Shown piece by piece: positions 1-8,239 of a stretch of DNA of 64,000 nt. The translations under genes and the position numbers were made by a program. The notes beneath the pieces were generated by a model. The model searched no databases. It was not told the origin of the DNA and saw only the letters and a list, made by a program, of their open reading frames with translations. Every line of letters starts with the position of its first letter. Position 1 is the first letter of the stretch. This DNA comes from Variovorax sp. ZS18.2.2 (GTDB lineage: Bacteria > Pseudomonadota > Gammaproteobacteria > Burkholderiales > Burkholderiaceae_C). The stretch covers positions 310,001 through 374,000 of the forward strand of contig NZ_JANLNM010000002.1 in the NCBI RefSeq assembly GCF_024701975.1. The letters are read 5' to 3'.

Positions 1-1050
1 TCGGTCTCGACCATCGTGTACTTCCTGGTCGGCTACGGCGTGGCCTACGGCACCCACTTCTTCGTGGGCGCCACCGAGCTCGCGGCCAAGAGCGGCTACG
101 AGCTGGTGAAGTTCTTCTTCTTGCTGACCTTTGCCGCGGCCATTCCGGCCATCATTTCGGGCGGCATCGCCGAGCGCGCCAAGTTCTGGCCGCAGCTCAT
201 CGCCACCGCGGTGATCGTCGGCGTGGTGTATCCGCTCTACGAGGGCATTGCATGGAACAAGGCCTTCGGCATCCAGGCCTGGATCGCCTCGGTCACCGGC
301 CACGAGTTCCATGACTTCGCGGGCTCGATCGTGGTGCACGCCGTGGGCGGCTGGCTCGCATTGCCGGCGGTCATCCTGCTGGGGGCGCGCCGCAACCGCT
401 ACCGCGGCGACGGCTCGCTGAGCGCGCATCCGCCGTCGAACATTCCGTTCCTCGCGCTCGGTGCGTGGGTGCTGTGCGTGGGCTGGTTCGGCTTCAACGT
501 GATGAGCGCGCAGAGCATCGACAAGATCTCGGGCCTGGTGGCCGTCAACTCGCTGATGGCGATGGTCGGCGGCACGCTGGTGGCGCTGGCCCTGGGCAAG
601 AACGACCCCGGCTTCGTCTACAACGGCCCGCTCGCGGGTCTCGTGGCCGTTTGCGCCGGCTCCGACCTGATGCATCCGCTGGGCGCGCTGGTGGTGGGCG
701 GCGTGGCGGGCGCGATCTTTGTCTTCATGTTCACGCTCACGCAGAACAAATGGAAGATCGACGACGTGCTCGGCGTGTGGCCGCTGCATGGCCTGTGCGG
801 CACCTGGGGCGGCATCGCGGCCGGCATCTTCGGCACGCAGGCGCTGGGCGGCATCGGCGGCGTGAACCTCGGGGCGCAACTGATCGGCACGGTGATCGGC
901 GTGGTCTGGGCACTGGTCGGCGGCGCAGTGGTGTACGGCGTGCTCAAGGCCACGATGGGCCTGCGGCTGTCGCAGGAAGAGGAATACGACGGCGCCGACC
1001 TGTCGATTCACCACATCTCGGCCACGCCGGAGCGCGAAGTCAACTGGTAA
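1..1050 (+). CDS. amt: Ammonium transporter (Amt/Rh family), 5' end missing
   Basis: Inner-membrane channel that moves ammonium/ammonia into the cell, usually under nitrogen control with a PII protein. The frame is open from the first base, so the N-terminus lies upstream of the window; about 349 residues are visible against a usual 400 or more. Hydrophobic helices fill the reading, and family signatures are visible: GGIAERAKFWPQL and the segment DFAGSIVVHAVGGW, followed by the late HGLCGTWGGIAAGIFGT region. The C-terminal tail after the last helix is short and charged, as in Amt proteins that contact GlnK. The next gene starts 95 bases downstream with no clear terminator between. The family call is secure; whether a glnK gene lies upstream cannot be seen. 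Confidence 0.95.
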   Translation, partial: SVSTIVYFLVGYGVAYGTHFFVGATELAAKSGYELVKFFFLLTFAAAIPAIISGGIAERAKFWPQLIATAVIVGVVYPLYEGIAWNKAFGIQAWIASVTGHEFHDFAGSIVVHAVGGWLALPAVILLGARRNRYRGDGSLSAHPPSNIPFLALGAWVLCVGWFGFNVMSAQSIDKISGLVAVNSLMAMVGGTLVALALGKNDPGFVYNGPLAGLVAVCAGSDLMHPLGALVVGGVAGAIFVFMFTLTQNKWKIDDVLGVWPLHGLCGTWGGIAAGIFGTQALGGIGGVNLGAQLIGTVIGVVWALVGGAVVYGVLKATMGLRLSQEEEYDGADLSIHHISATPEREVNW

Positions 1051-1145
1051 GCAAGGGGCAGGCAAGGGCGCGCGGCGGGCAGAGCCGGCCGAGCGGGCGA
1101 CTGGGCTATTCTTCGCCCCTCTAAAGACAAGCCCGAAGAAGACCC

Positions 1146-2114
1146 ATGACCCAATCCACCCACTGGCTGCGCCGCGGCCTCGCTGCGCTGGCAGGCAGCC
1201 TGCTGATGCTTTCATTCGCGGCGCACGCCGCCGCGCCCCAGATCAAGATCCAGGCGCCGGGCTTCTACCGCATGATGCTCGGCGACTTCGAGGTCACCGC
1301 ATTGTTCGACGGCACCATCGACCTGGAGGTGAAGAAGCTGCTCACCAACACCACGCAGGCGCAGGTCGGCAGGCTCCTGGACCGCTCCTTCAAGAAGGAC
1401 CTGGTGCCCACCTCGGTGAACAGCTACCTCATCAACACCGGCAGCAAGCTCGTGCTGATCGACACCGGCGCCGGCTCGCTCTTCGGCCCCACGCTGGGCA
1501 ACCTGCGCAACAACCTCCTGGCCTCCGGCTACAAGCCCGAGCAGGTCGACGACGTGTTCATCACCCACATGCACGGCGACCACGTCGGCGGCCTCATCGT
1601 CGACGGCAAGCTGGCCTTTCCCAACGCCACCATCCACGCCGGCCAGGAAGACGCCGATTTCTGGCTCAGCAAGGCCAACCTGGAGAAGGCTTCGCCCGAG
1701 ATGAAGAGCTTCTTCCAGGGCGCGCAGGCGTCGCTGAACCCGTACGTCGAAGCCGGCAAGTTCAAGCCCCTGAAGGGCGACGCCGACCTCGTGCCCGGCA
1801 TCAAGGCCGTGGCTGCCCACGGCCATACGCCCGGCCACAACACCTACGTGGTCGAGTCCAAGGGCCAGAAGCTCGTGCTGTGGGGCGACCTGATGCACGT
1901 GGCCTCGGTGCAGTTCGTGCAGCCGCAGGTGACCATCTCGTTCGACACCGATTCCAAGGCCGCCGCAGCGGAGCGCAAGAAGGCGTATGCCGATGCGGCC
2001 AAGGGGCGCTATCTGGTGGCCGGCGCGCATCTGCCGTTCCCGGGCTTGGGACGGATCCGGGCTGAGGGCTCGGGGTACGCGTGGGTGCCTGTGGATTACC
2101 AGCAGGTGCGTTAA
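1146..2114 (+). CDS. Exported MBL-fold metallo-hydrolase
   Basis: 322-residue metallo-beta-lactamase-fold hydrolase with a signal peptide (about residues 1-28, ending SFAAHAAA), so probably periplasmic. The metal motif is THMHGDHVGG, giving ligands H141, H143, D145 and H146. It is followed by AAHGHTPGHN and LWGDLMH, which supply the later His and Asp ligands of a two-zinc site. The layout fits the broad lactonase-like/class B3-like group. A role in lactone (including acyl-homoserine lactone) hydrolysis is possible but not shown, and an antibiotic-hydrolysing role is not supported. The last thirty or so codons are richer in G/T wobble bases than the rest. It stands alone: the Fic gene downstream has its own operator region. 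Confidence 0.85.
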   Translation: MTQSTHWLRRGLAALAGSLLMLSFAAHAAAPQIKIQAPGFYRMMLGDFEVTALFDGTIDLEVKKLLTNTTQAQVGRLLDRSFKKDLVPTSVNSYLINTGSKLVLIDTGAGSLFGPTLGNLRNNLLASGYKPEQVDDVFITHMHGDHVGGLIVDGKLAFPNATIHAGQEDADFWLSKANLEKASPEMKSFFQGAQASLNPYVEAGKFKPLKGDADLVPGIKAVAAHGHTPGHNTYVVESKGQKLVLWGDLMHVASVQFVQPQVTISFDTDSKAAAAERKKAYADAAKGRYLVAGAHLPFPGLGRIRAEGSGYAWVPVDYQQVR

Positions 2115-2124
2115 TTCGGGTACC

Positions 2125-2186
2125 TGAAGCGTATTTGTCCTAAATACGCTTCATTTTTGAAGCGTATTTGCCTAAAATACGCTTCA
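2125..2186. promoter_or_regulatory. Twin 29-bp palindromes upstream of and touching the fic start
   Basis: Two near-identical inverted repeats lie at 2125-2153 and 2158-2186. Each has arms TGAAGCGTATTT and AAATACGCTTCA around a 5-base centre (GTCCT and GCCTA). They start 33 bp apart, about three helical turns, which suits two dimers on one DNA face. The last base of the second copy is the A of the fic ATG. This arrangement suggests an operator, probably for the winged-helix domain at the C-terminus of the Fic protein itself. The link to that protein is inference; the repeats are directly visible. Confidence 0.75.
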
Positions 2187-3316
2187 TGTGGATTTGGCAA
2201 GCCGAAAAATGGCCGTACTTCGAGGTCGATGCGCAGGCACTGCAGCCCGCGCTGTCGGCAGCGCGCCTTGCGCAAGGGCGAATGCTGGGCGTGGCCGGCA
2301 ATCTTCAACTCGTAGATCTCGCCGAGCTCCAGCTTGGCGAGTGGACGCAGGAAGCCGTTGCCACCGCGCAGATCGAGGGCGAAGCGCTGCAGGTCAATTC
2401 GGTGCGGGCTTCTGCGGCACGCCGCCTTGGCCTTACGGCGGCGAACCGCCTTCCAAGGGACGACCGTACCGAGGCAACGCTCGACATCGTTGAAGCTGCC
2501 GTCGCCCGCTGGAACGAACCTCTGGCCGAAGCATCGCTCCTCGACTGGCACGCAGCGCTCTTCCCGAATGGACGCAGCGGCATCACGCGCATCGTCACCG
2601 GCGCCTATCGCGTTCATGAAGACCCGATGCAGATCGTCACGCCGCGTCTCGGAAAGCCCGACACGGTGCACTACGAGGCCCCGCCCTCGCGCGATGTTCC
2701 CGCGCAGATGAAGGCGCTGCTCGAATGGTTCGAGGAAGGGCGCGAACATCCCAAAATCGATGGCATCGTGCGCAGCGCCATCGCACACCTGTGGTTCGAA
2801 GTGGTCCATCCCTTCGAAGACGGCAACGGCCGCATCGGTCGAGCGCTGAGTGACCTCGCGTTGGCGCAGGACCTGCGCAGCAACCAGCGCCTGTTCAGCA
2901 TGTCGCAGCAGCTGTGGCTCGACCGTGCCGGGTACTACGGCCAGTTGCAGGCCGCGAGTGCGCAAGGGCATATGGACGTCACATCCTGGGTGCGCTGGTT
3001 CATCGGTTGTGTCGAAAAGGCATGCCTCTCGACCTTGGCGCAGATCCAGGCCGCTGGCGCGAAGGCTGGGTTCTGGGCCGGGCTCGATGCGGCGCATCCG
3101 CAGCTCACGCCAAGCCAGCGCAAGGTGGTGAACAAGCTCTACGACGCCGGTCCTGACGGATTCCTGGGTGGCATGAGCACCGAGAAATACGTGGCCATTG
3201 CCGGCGTGTCGCGCGCCACGGCCTACCGCGAACTCACGGAGATGGTCGAACTGGGCGTGATGACACGAACGGGGCAGGGCAGAGGCACACGGTATGCGCT
3301 GATTGCCGGCCTGTAG
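2186..3316 (+). CDS. Fic-domain protein with N-terminal DUF4172 and C-terminal winged helix
   Basis: 376-residue Fic protein, expected to transfer AMP (or another phosphate-containing group) to hydroxyl side chains of target proteins. The core motif HPFEDGNGRIGR is complete, with catalytic H208. The N-terminus MWIWQAEKWPYF is the typical start of the DUF4172-type Fic proteins, which selects ATG 2186 over an in-frame TTG at 2168. The C-terminal stretch (about residues 320-376, STEKYVAIAGVSRATAYREL) looks like a winged helix-turn-helix, so the protein probably binds DNA as well. The ATG has no Shine-Dalgarno sequence and its A is the last base of a palindrome, so translation may be leaderless or autoregulated. 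No separate antitoxin gene is adjacent. Confidence 0.88.
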   Translation: MWIWQAEKWPYFEVDAQALQPALSAARLAQGRMLGVAGNLQLVDLAELQLGEWTQEAVATAQIEGEALQVNSVRASAARRLGLTAANRLPRDDRTEATLDIVEAAVARWNEPLAEASLLDWHAALFPNGRSGITRIVTGAYRVHEDPMQIVTPRLGKPDTVHYEAPPSRDVPAQMKALLEWFEEGREHPKIDGIVRSAIAHLWFEVVHPFEDGNGRIGRALSDLALAQDLRSNQRLFSMSQQLWLDRAGYYGQLQAASAQGHMDVTSWVRWFIGCVEKACLSTLAQIQAAGAKAGFWAGLDAAHPQLTPSQRKVVNKLYDAGPDGFLGGMSTEKYVAIAGVSRATAYRELTEMVELGVMTRTGQGRGTRYALIAGL

Positions 3317-3356
3317 CAAACTTGCTGGACCGCATCGCTCCCACGCCAACAGCCCC

Positions 3357-4292
3357 ATGACCCAATCCCCCCCCGCCCTCGAAGTTCTCCCCCGCGACCT
3401 CTCCGCCTACCGCCAGGGCAACGTCGGCATCGACTACGTGCATCGATTCGAGTCCGGCAAGCCCGGCCCGCATGTGTTGATCAACGCGCTGACGCACGGC
3501 AACGAAATCTGCGGCATGACCGCCGCCACCCACCTGCTCGACAACAACGTGCGCCCCAAGATCGGCACGCTCACCGTGGCCTTCGCCAACATCGACGCCT
3601 ACGAGTCGTTCAAGGAAGAGTCCCCCTACGACAGCCGCCAGATCGTGCACAACCTCAACCGCATCTGGTCGCCCGAATGGCTGGACGGCGGCGAAGACAG
3701 CCCCGAGCTGCGCCGCGCGCGCGTGCTTCGCCCGGTGGTGGATGCCGCCGACCACATCCTGGACATCCATTCGACCAGCCAACCCGTCGTGCCGTTCTGG
3801 GTCTACCCGGCGTTCGAGCGCAACGCCGAGGTGGCGCTGGCCATCGGCCGCCCGTCGGTGCACCTAGTGATGCCCGACGGCCTGGGCTCAGGCACGCCGC
3901 TGATCCAGTACGGCAGCCACGGCGGCCCCGACGGCAAGGGCGTGGCGATGGTGGTCGAGTGCGGCCAGCACTTCCTGCGCTCGGCGTCGGTGCTGGCCAC
4001 TGCTGTCACGTATGACTTCCTCGCGTACTTCGGGCTCGTCGACAAGGACCCGGCCACGCCTGCGCCCGCGCCGCAGCGACGCTTTCAATTGCTGCAGACG
4101 CACGTCATCAAGTCGGCGGACTTCGCGTTCGTGCGGCCGCTGATCGGCTTCGAGACCTTTGCCAAGGACGAGCTGATCGCGACCAACGGCCCCGATGAAA
4201 TCCGCGCGCCGTGCGACGACTGCACGATCTTCATGCCCGCGCAGCGCGTGATCGAGGGGCGCGAAGCGGTGTATCTGACCAAGCCGATCTGA
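3357..4292 (+). CDS. Succinylglutamate desuccinylase/aspartoacylase-family zinc hydrolase
   Basis: 311-residue member of the AstE/AspA (M14-like zinc carboxypeptidase) family, which removes an acyl group from an N-acyl amino acid or a related amide. The zinc-binding HGNE is seen in NALTHGNEICG, and a second zinc histidine in DIHSTSQ. The catalytic glutamate is probably in VVECGQHF. The start at 3357 (MTQSPPALEV) is chosen because the longer in-frame extension to 3303 overlaps the fic stop and lacks family character. The DoxX-like gene begins 5 bases after the stop, so the two are probably cotranscribed. The substrate is not identifiable: the protein does not sit in an arginine-succinyltransferase operon, so calling it astE would be unsafe. 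Confidence 0.82.
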   Translation: MTQSPPALEVLPRDLSAYRQGNVGIDYVHRFESGKPGPHVLINALTHGNEICGMTAATHLLDNNVRPKIGTLTVAFANIDAYESFKEESPYDSRQIVHNLNRIWSPEWLDGGEDSPELRRARVLRPVVDAADHILDIHSTSQPVVPFWVYPAFERNAEVALAIGRPSVHLVMPDGLGSGTPLIQYGSHGGPDGKGVAMVVECGQHFLRSASVLATAVTYDFLAYFGLVDKDPATPAPAPQRRFQLLQTHVIKSADFAFVRPLIGFETFAKDELIATNGPDEIRAPCDDCTIFMPAQRVIEGREAVYLTKPI

Positions 4293-4297
4293 AGCGC

Positions 4298-4705
4298 ATG
4301 ACGAACTCGCCCGTCATGAGCCGCTGGCGCGTGGCGGGCCTGGTGTTCGTCTTCCTGTGGTTCGCCATCGGCGGTGTCGCGCACTTCGTGGCGACCGAAG
4401 CGGAGATGCGCATCGTGCCGCCGTACATCCCCTGGCCGCGCGCGGCCGTGCTGGTGAGCGGCGTGTTCGAACTGCTGGGTGCGGCCGGGCTGCTGTGGCG
4501 GCCGACGCGGCGTGCTGCGGGCATCGGCCTCTTCCTTCTGACCCTGGCCGTGACGCCCGCGCATTTCTACATGCTGCAGCGGCCGGAGCTGTTTGCGAGC
4601 GTGCCGTATTGGGCGCTGGTGGTGCGGCTGCCGGTTCAGGTGGCGCTGCTGGCGCTCATTGCGTGGAGCACATCGGCGTGGCCGAAGAAGGCGGTCAGCA
4701 GATGA
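4298..4705 (+). CDS. DoxX-like small integral membrane protein
   Basis: 135-residue hydrophobic protein with four predicted membrane helices: roughly residues 7-28, 47-64, 72-90 and 100-122. The size, the helix count and the motif pattern (GVAHF near the start, PAHFYML before the last helix) fit the DoxX-like membrane family, whose biochemical function is mostly unknown. It follows the aspartoacylase-like gene by 5 bases, which suggests cotranscription. Its 3' end overlaps the end of the convergent gene below by 11 bases. A second in-frame ATG at 4316 could be the true start. Confidence 0.65.
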   Translation: MTNSPVMSRWRVAGLVFVFLWFAIGGVAHFVATEAEMRIVPPYIPWPRAAVLVSGVFELLGAAGLLWRPTRRAAGIGLFLLTLAVTPAHFYMLQRPELFASVPYWALVVRLPVQVALLALIAWSTSAWPKKAVSR

Positions 4706-5018
4706 GCAGGTGCGTTGGCTTGGCCGTGGTGCTGTAGTCGGCGTGCCAGTAGTGCGGATCGTCGCAGAGGCTGAAGACGGCTTCGGCGTTCGCGTGGCGG
4801 TTGTCGAAGTGGTTGTGCAGGGTGACGTGCACCGAGCCTGCGTCGGGCCAGTCGATGCCGACGTCGACGACGCGGTTGCCTGAGGCGACTTCGGCGGCTA
4901 GGATTTTCTGCAGGGCGGGGTGCAGGCGGGTGTTGAGGATGTCGAGGGTTTCGCGGCGGGTGGCGCGGGCGAAGGATGCGTCCAGGCAGGCTTCGGTAAA
5001 CAGCGGTTGATCGGTCAT
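4695..5018 (-). CDS. Conserved-looking small hypothetical protein
   Basis: 107-residue soluble protein with no family I recognise and no signal peptide or membrane helix. It has a compact aromatic- and His-rich C-terminal half (HVTLHNHFDNRHANAE, then DDPHYWHADYSTTAK). The start at 5018 (MTDQPLFTEA) is preferred: the longer frame to 5099 would run back into the end of the nuclease gene. The start is 14 bases after the stop of that nuclease (5033), so the two probably share a transcript. Codon use matches the neighbours. Reported as a real gene because of its coding quality and tight spacing; function unknown. Confidence 0.6.
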   Translation of the reverse strand: MTDQPLFTEACLDASFARATRRETLDILNTRLHPALQKILAAEVASGNRVVDVGIDWPDAGSVHVTLHNHFDNRHANAEAVFSLCDDPHYWHADYSTTAKPTHLLIC

Positions 5019-5032
5019 GGCGCGCCTCGTGG

Positions 5033-5989
5033 TCAGACTGTTGCAGATGCCTTCGACTTCGGAATCGTCCTGCCCCGGCACTTTGGATAGTTGGCGCAAC
5101 CCCAGAAGCTGCCTTCATTTTTGGACGAATTTTTCTCGACCATCTTCGTGCCGCAGCTTGCACAGGTGGGCCGCCAGTAGTCGCCTTCGTAGGCCACGGT
5201 GAGCAATGCGGCCTGCTGCTCGGGTGTGCGCTGGCCGATCAGCTTGAGCAAGGCGGCGCCGTCCTGCGCGTGGATGCCGTTGGCCTTGGCGAACGCTGCG
5301 GCGTCGGCGGAAAACGTCGAGCTCGTCACATAGGTGCCGCTCTTCAACTGATGCGAAGCCATCACGCCAAGGAACTCCCGCATCTCCTTGACGCCCACCT
5401 TGCTTCGCCAGTGCTTGCATTGAACGATGCGCGGCACGTCGGTGTGCTTGGAGTGAAGCCAGATGTCGATGCCGCCGTCCGCGCCGTGCGACTGGCTGCG
5501 CGTGGTGAAACCCGCTTGCGCGTAGAGCGCTTCGCACAAGGCCTCGAAGCGGCGCCATTCGATGGCTGCGAGCACCGCGGGGCTCCATTGCTGCTGCTGT
5601 GCAGGTGCGGGTACTGAAGGCGAGGGCGTTGTTGGCTGGGAGAACTCGGAATCCAATACGGGTTCGCGTCGTGCGGCAGCAGGAGGGGTAACCGTTGGAC
5701 GAGCGGCCTTGACCGCAGCAGCCGATGGCTCGGTACGCTCGATGGCCTGAGGCACAACCTTCTTGCGAGCGACGATGTAGTGCAGCCCCAGCAAGGCCAC
5801 GCCAATCGCCAGCGCCGTCCAGCCCGCAGGGCGAAGCGCCGTGCCGAGCGTGCCGATGATCGGGCCGTGCATGAAAGCCGGAAGCACCACCAGGAGCAAG
5901 ACGCCGACGACGATCGCCGTCCATCCGTTGCCCGCCAGTTTGCTGCGTGCGCGTTCGCGGCGCCGCTCGACTTTTGTCTGTTTGGTCAT
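5033..5989 (-). CDS. Membrane-anchored Mrr-type restriction endonuclease-fold protein with C-terminal zinc ribbon
   Basis: 318-residue nuclease-like protein in three parts. Residues about 20-75 hold two membrane helices after a basic N-terminus. A low-complexity linker leads to an Mrr-type PD-(D/E)XK domain (about residues 145-255) carrying GADGGIDIWL and VQCKHW; the D and the Q-x-K are the expected catalytic residues. The C-terminus is a topoisomerase-type four-cysteine zinc ribbon (CASC ... CANYPKC). Proteins of this layout are common in proteobacteria and are annotated as restriction endonucleases. Whether this one cuts modified DNA is not known, and the membrane anchor argues for surveillance at the envelope or an unrelated nucleic-acid role. 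A small hypothetical gene follows it by 14 bases. Confidence 0.82.
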   Translation of the reverse strand: MTKQTKVERRRERARSKLAGNGWTAIVVGVLLLVVLPAFMHGPIIGTLGTALRPAGWTALAIGVALLGLHYIVARKKVVPQAIERTEPSAAAVKAARPTVTPPAAARREPVLDSEFSQPTTPSPSVPAPAQQQQWSPAVLAAIEWRRFEALCEALYAQAGFTTRSQSHGADGGIDIWLHSKHTDVPRIVQCKHWRSKVGVKEMREFLGVMASHQLKSGTYVTSSTFSADAAAFAKANGIHAQDGAALLKLIGQRTPEQQAALLTVAYEGDYWRPTCASCGTKMVEKNSSKNEGSFWGCANYPKCRGRTIPKSKASATV

Positions 5990-6062
5990 CGCCTCAACCC
6001 ACCCCTCGTTGGAATGGCGCGAGTTTATGAGGCGAGGGGAATCCGGAACTCAGGGTGATTAC

Positions 6063-6992
6063 TCAAGCCGCAACGAACAACGCCGGGTCCACCATCGCCC
6101 GATTCAACATCACAGACCAATGCAGATGCGGCCCCGTCACCCGCCCAGTCGCACCCACCGCCGCCAACGGCTCCCCCGTCTTCGCCACATCCCCCACCTT
6201 CACATCCACCCGGCTCAGATGGCAGTACATCGTCAGCAGCCCGCCGCCATGGTCGAGCCACACCGTGCCGCCGTTGAAGAAGTAGTCCCCCGTATCGATC
6301 ACCCGCCCCGGCAGCGGCGCCAGCACCGGTGTGCCGGTGCTGGCCGCGATGTCCATCCCGCTGTGCGGATTGCGCGACTGCCCGTTGAACACGCGGCGCA
6401 GGCCGAACGAGCTGGAGCGGCGACCCGGCACGGGCACGCGCATCTGCAGCGAAGCATCGGGCCGCAGGTCGGTGAGCGTGGCCATCACGCCGGTCAGGTG
6501 ATCGCGCTCGCGCACGTAGCGCGCTTCGTCCTCGGGCGAGAGGTCGACCGTGCGCGGCGCCACGGTCAGGCGCTGCTCGCGGTATTGCTTGTCGGTGACC
6601 GTGTAGGCGACCTGTCTTTCGCTGCTGCCGTTCTCGGCGCGCACCGTGATGCTCGCGTCGCCGGGCTTGGCTGCGAGCGGGATGCCGACCAGCGCCGTCC
6701 ATTCGATGGCGTCACCCACAACGAGCAAGGGCACGTCGCCTGCAAAGGCCGCCGGGCGCTTGGCGCTCGGGCCGAGCGACAGGCGCGCGACGCCGCCCGG
6801 CACCTGGGATGCGTGCGGCCAGACGTCGGGGTGCTTCTGCGGTTGCGCCTGCTTCGACTTCGCGGGCGCAGCAGCGACGGCCTGCGTTGCGGGCAGCGCG
6901 AGCAGGCCCAGCGTGCCGAGCAATGCGCTGCGGCGATTCATCAGTGCGGGCGTGAGGAGGTCGGGCGAGGTGGTTCGGATGTGGTCGTGCAT
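6063..6992 (-). CDS. M23-family metallopeptidase (LytM-like, exported)
   Basis: 309-residue peptidoglycan endopeptidase candidate. The C-terminal peptidase domain shows HSGMDIAASTGTPVLAP (first zinc-binding His and Asp) and GPHLHWSVMLN (the catalytic and third-ligand histidines), so the site looks active rather than regulatory. A signal peptide is present with a twin-arginine-like MNRRSALLGTLGLLALP. If translation starts at 6941 rather than 6992 this becomes a clean N-terminal signal of 292 total residues; neither start has a good Shine-Dalgarno sequence. The middle region is a beta-rich N-terminal domain, usual for exported M23 peptidases. It is co-directional with rluE, 54 bases upstream. 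Confidence 0.87.
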   Translation of the reverse strand: MHDHIRTTSPDLLTPALMNRRSALLGTLGLLALPATQAVAAAPAKSKQAQPQKHPDVWPHASQVPGGVARLSLGPSAKRPAAFAGDVPLLVVGDAIEWTALVGIPLAAKPGDASITVRAENGSSERQVAYTVTDKQYREQRLTVAPRTVDLSPEDEARYVRERDHLTGVMATLTDLRPDASLQMRVPVPGRRSSSFGLRRVFNGQSRNPHSGMDIAASTGTPVLAPLPGRVIDTGDYFFNGGTVWLDHGGGLLTMYCHLSRVDVKVGDVAKTGEPLAAVGATGRVTGPHLHWSVMLNRAMVDPALFVAA

Positions 6993-7046
6993 GAAGAAGA
7001 GATCGAATGAAACAGGTTCTGTCTGTGACGTCGCGCGGCCGCGTTG

Positions 7047-7595
7047 TTACTCGCGCCAGGTGCCGGGCGCCAATCCATCGAGCGTGTGCGGCCCGATGGC
7101 GGCGCGGATCAGGCGAAGCGTGGGCAGCCCGACAGCGGCGGTCATGCGCCGCACCTGGCGGTTGCGACCTTCGCTGATCGCCAGCTCCAGCCAAGCGGTC
7201 GGAATGCTCTTGCGCTCGCGAATGGGCGGTTGCCGCGGCCACACATCGGGCGGCGGATCGAGCAGGCGGGCGCGGGCAGGGCGCGTGAGGCCGTCGTTGA
7301 GTTGCACGCCCTGGCGCAGCGCGGCGAGCGCCTCTTCGGTCGGCACGCCCTCCACCTGCACCCAATAGGTCTTCTCCATCTTGAAGCGCGGATCGGCGAT
7401 GCGCGCCTGGAGCTGGCCGTCATTGGTGAGGAGCAGCAGGCCCTCGCTATCGGCATCGAGGCGGCCGGCGACGTAGACGTCGGGGATGTCGATGAAGTCT
7501 TTCAGCCCGCGCCAGCGGCCCTCGGGGGTGAACTGGCTGAGGACGCCGTAGGGCTTGTTGAAGCGGATGAGGCGGGAAGGGCTCGGAAGGTTCAT
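7047..7595 (-). CDS. rluE: 23S rRNA pseudouridine synthase, RluE type
   Basis: 182-residue RsuA/RluB/E/F-family pseudouridine synthase, which isomerises one uridine of the 23S rRNA. The catalytic loop is complete in [18 protein letters not shown] (the Asp in GRLDADS). The C-terminal [20 protein letters not shown] motif is the family signature. There is no S4 domain: the protein begins directly with [16 protein letters not shown], which with the short length is the hallmark of RluE. It lies between the M23 peptidase gene and the AT-rich pair on the same strand. Confidence 0.9.
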   Translation of the reverse strand: MNLPSPSRLIRFNKPYGVLSQFTPEGRWRGLKDFIDIPDVYVAGRLDADSEGLLLLTNDGQLQARIADPRFKMEKTYWVQVEGVPTEEALAALRQGVQLNDGLTRPARARLLDPPPDVWPRQPPIRERKSIPTAWLELAISEGRNRQVRRMTAAVGLPTLRLIRAAIGPHTLDGLAPGTWRE

Positions 7596-7663
7596 TGCCT
7601 TGCAGGATCGCTAGCTGCTTGCGGGAGCCTGCTGCAGACAGGCAAGCCCTTTCGGTTTTTGCG

Positions 7664-8239
7664 TTAGGTAATTTCGCCGAATTTGTTAAGAATTTTTCTT
7701 AACAAATCGCTTGTTGCTTCTGCGTCCCCGATCGCCGTGTGGCGATCTTTTTCTTTTATCTCTATCTCAAAGTAAGAAAAAGCACCATCAGATGTGACGG
7801 CTGAGCTGGGTATTTTGTTTTCAAGGGCCAGCACATAGAGCAGTGAATGCGTGTCAACGGCTCTGTGGGAAATTCCTGATATTTGATCATTCCCACTTTG
7901 GAATGCCAGTTTTTTCAAAAAAACCAAATCAAATCCAATGTTGTGACCTACGGGTGTAATTGTTTGATCCTGAAAGTTTTCGGAAATATATTTTTCAATC
8001 TCGATGTAAGCCAGCGTCGGGCTAACTGCCTTTTCGCGCCATTCGGTAGCATATGCCTGAAATATCTCGTGCGCGTAACTGCTCCATTCGATTGCCTCAT
8101 GGCGAATGTAGATATTTTTTGGCGGAATGCTTCTGTTGATTGGAAATATTCCAATCGCTAAAACATCATGCTTAAATGGATTTGCACCACTGGTTTCAAC
8201 ATCAATTGCTACCAGATTTTTATGGTTTAGATTGATCAT
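7664..8239 (-). CDS. DEDDh-family 3'-5' exonuclease in the AT-rich island
   Basis: 191-residue exonuclease of the RNase T/DnaQ-like superfamily. All three Exo motifs are present: AIDVETSG (D13, E15), VGHNIGFDLVFL (D104) and HTAIGDAEATSDL (H167, D172), so it is a DEDDh enzyme with an intact active site. It has no extra domain. The start at 8239 (MINLNHKN) overlaps the end of the membrane-protein gene by 20 bases, which suggests translational coupling; an in-frame ATG at 8251 is possible. Codon use is AT-rich and quite unlike the neighbours, consistent with transfer. The size could fit a DnaQ epsilon-like repair nuclease or an oligoribonuclease-like enzyme; pairing with a membrane protein suggests a defence or surveillance module, but this is not shown. 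Confidence 0.82.
   Translation of the reverse strand: MINLNHKNLVAIDVETSGANPFKHDVLAIGIFPINRSIPPKNIYIRHEAIEWSSYAHEIFQAYATEWREKAVSPTLAYIEIEKYISENFQDQTITPVGHNIGFDLVFLKKLAFQSGNDQISGISHRAVDTHSLLYVLALENKIPSSAVTSDGAFSYFEIEIKEKDRHTAIGDAEATSDLLRKILNKFGEIT
7681..7707. repeat. Perfect 10-bp inverted repeat in the exonuclease 3' end
   Basis: ATTTGTTAAG at 7681-7690 and CTTAACAAAT at 7698-7707 form a perfect stem with a 7-base, T-rich loop, about 15 bases inside the exonuclease stop. It encodes part of the C-terminus (LLRKILNKF). It could be an intragenic attenuator, a protein-binding site or a relic of the insertion boundary. Confidence 0.6.

Noticed and set aside
1146..2114. Calling the MBL-fold protein a carbapenemase or AHL lactonase
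   Set aside because: The metal motif is common to the superfamily; there is no evidence that distinguishes a beta-lactam or lactone substrate.
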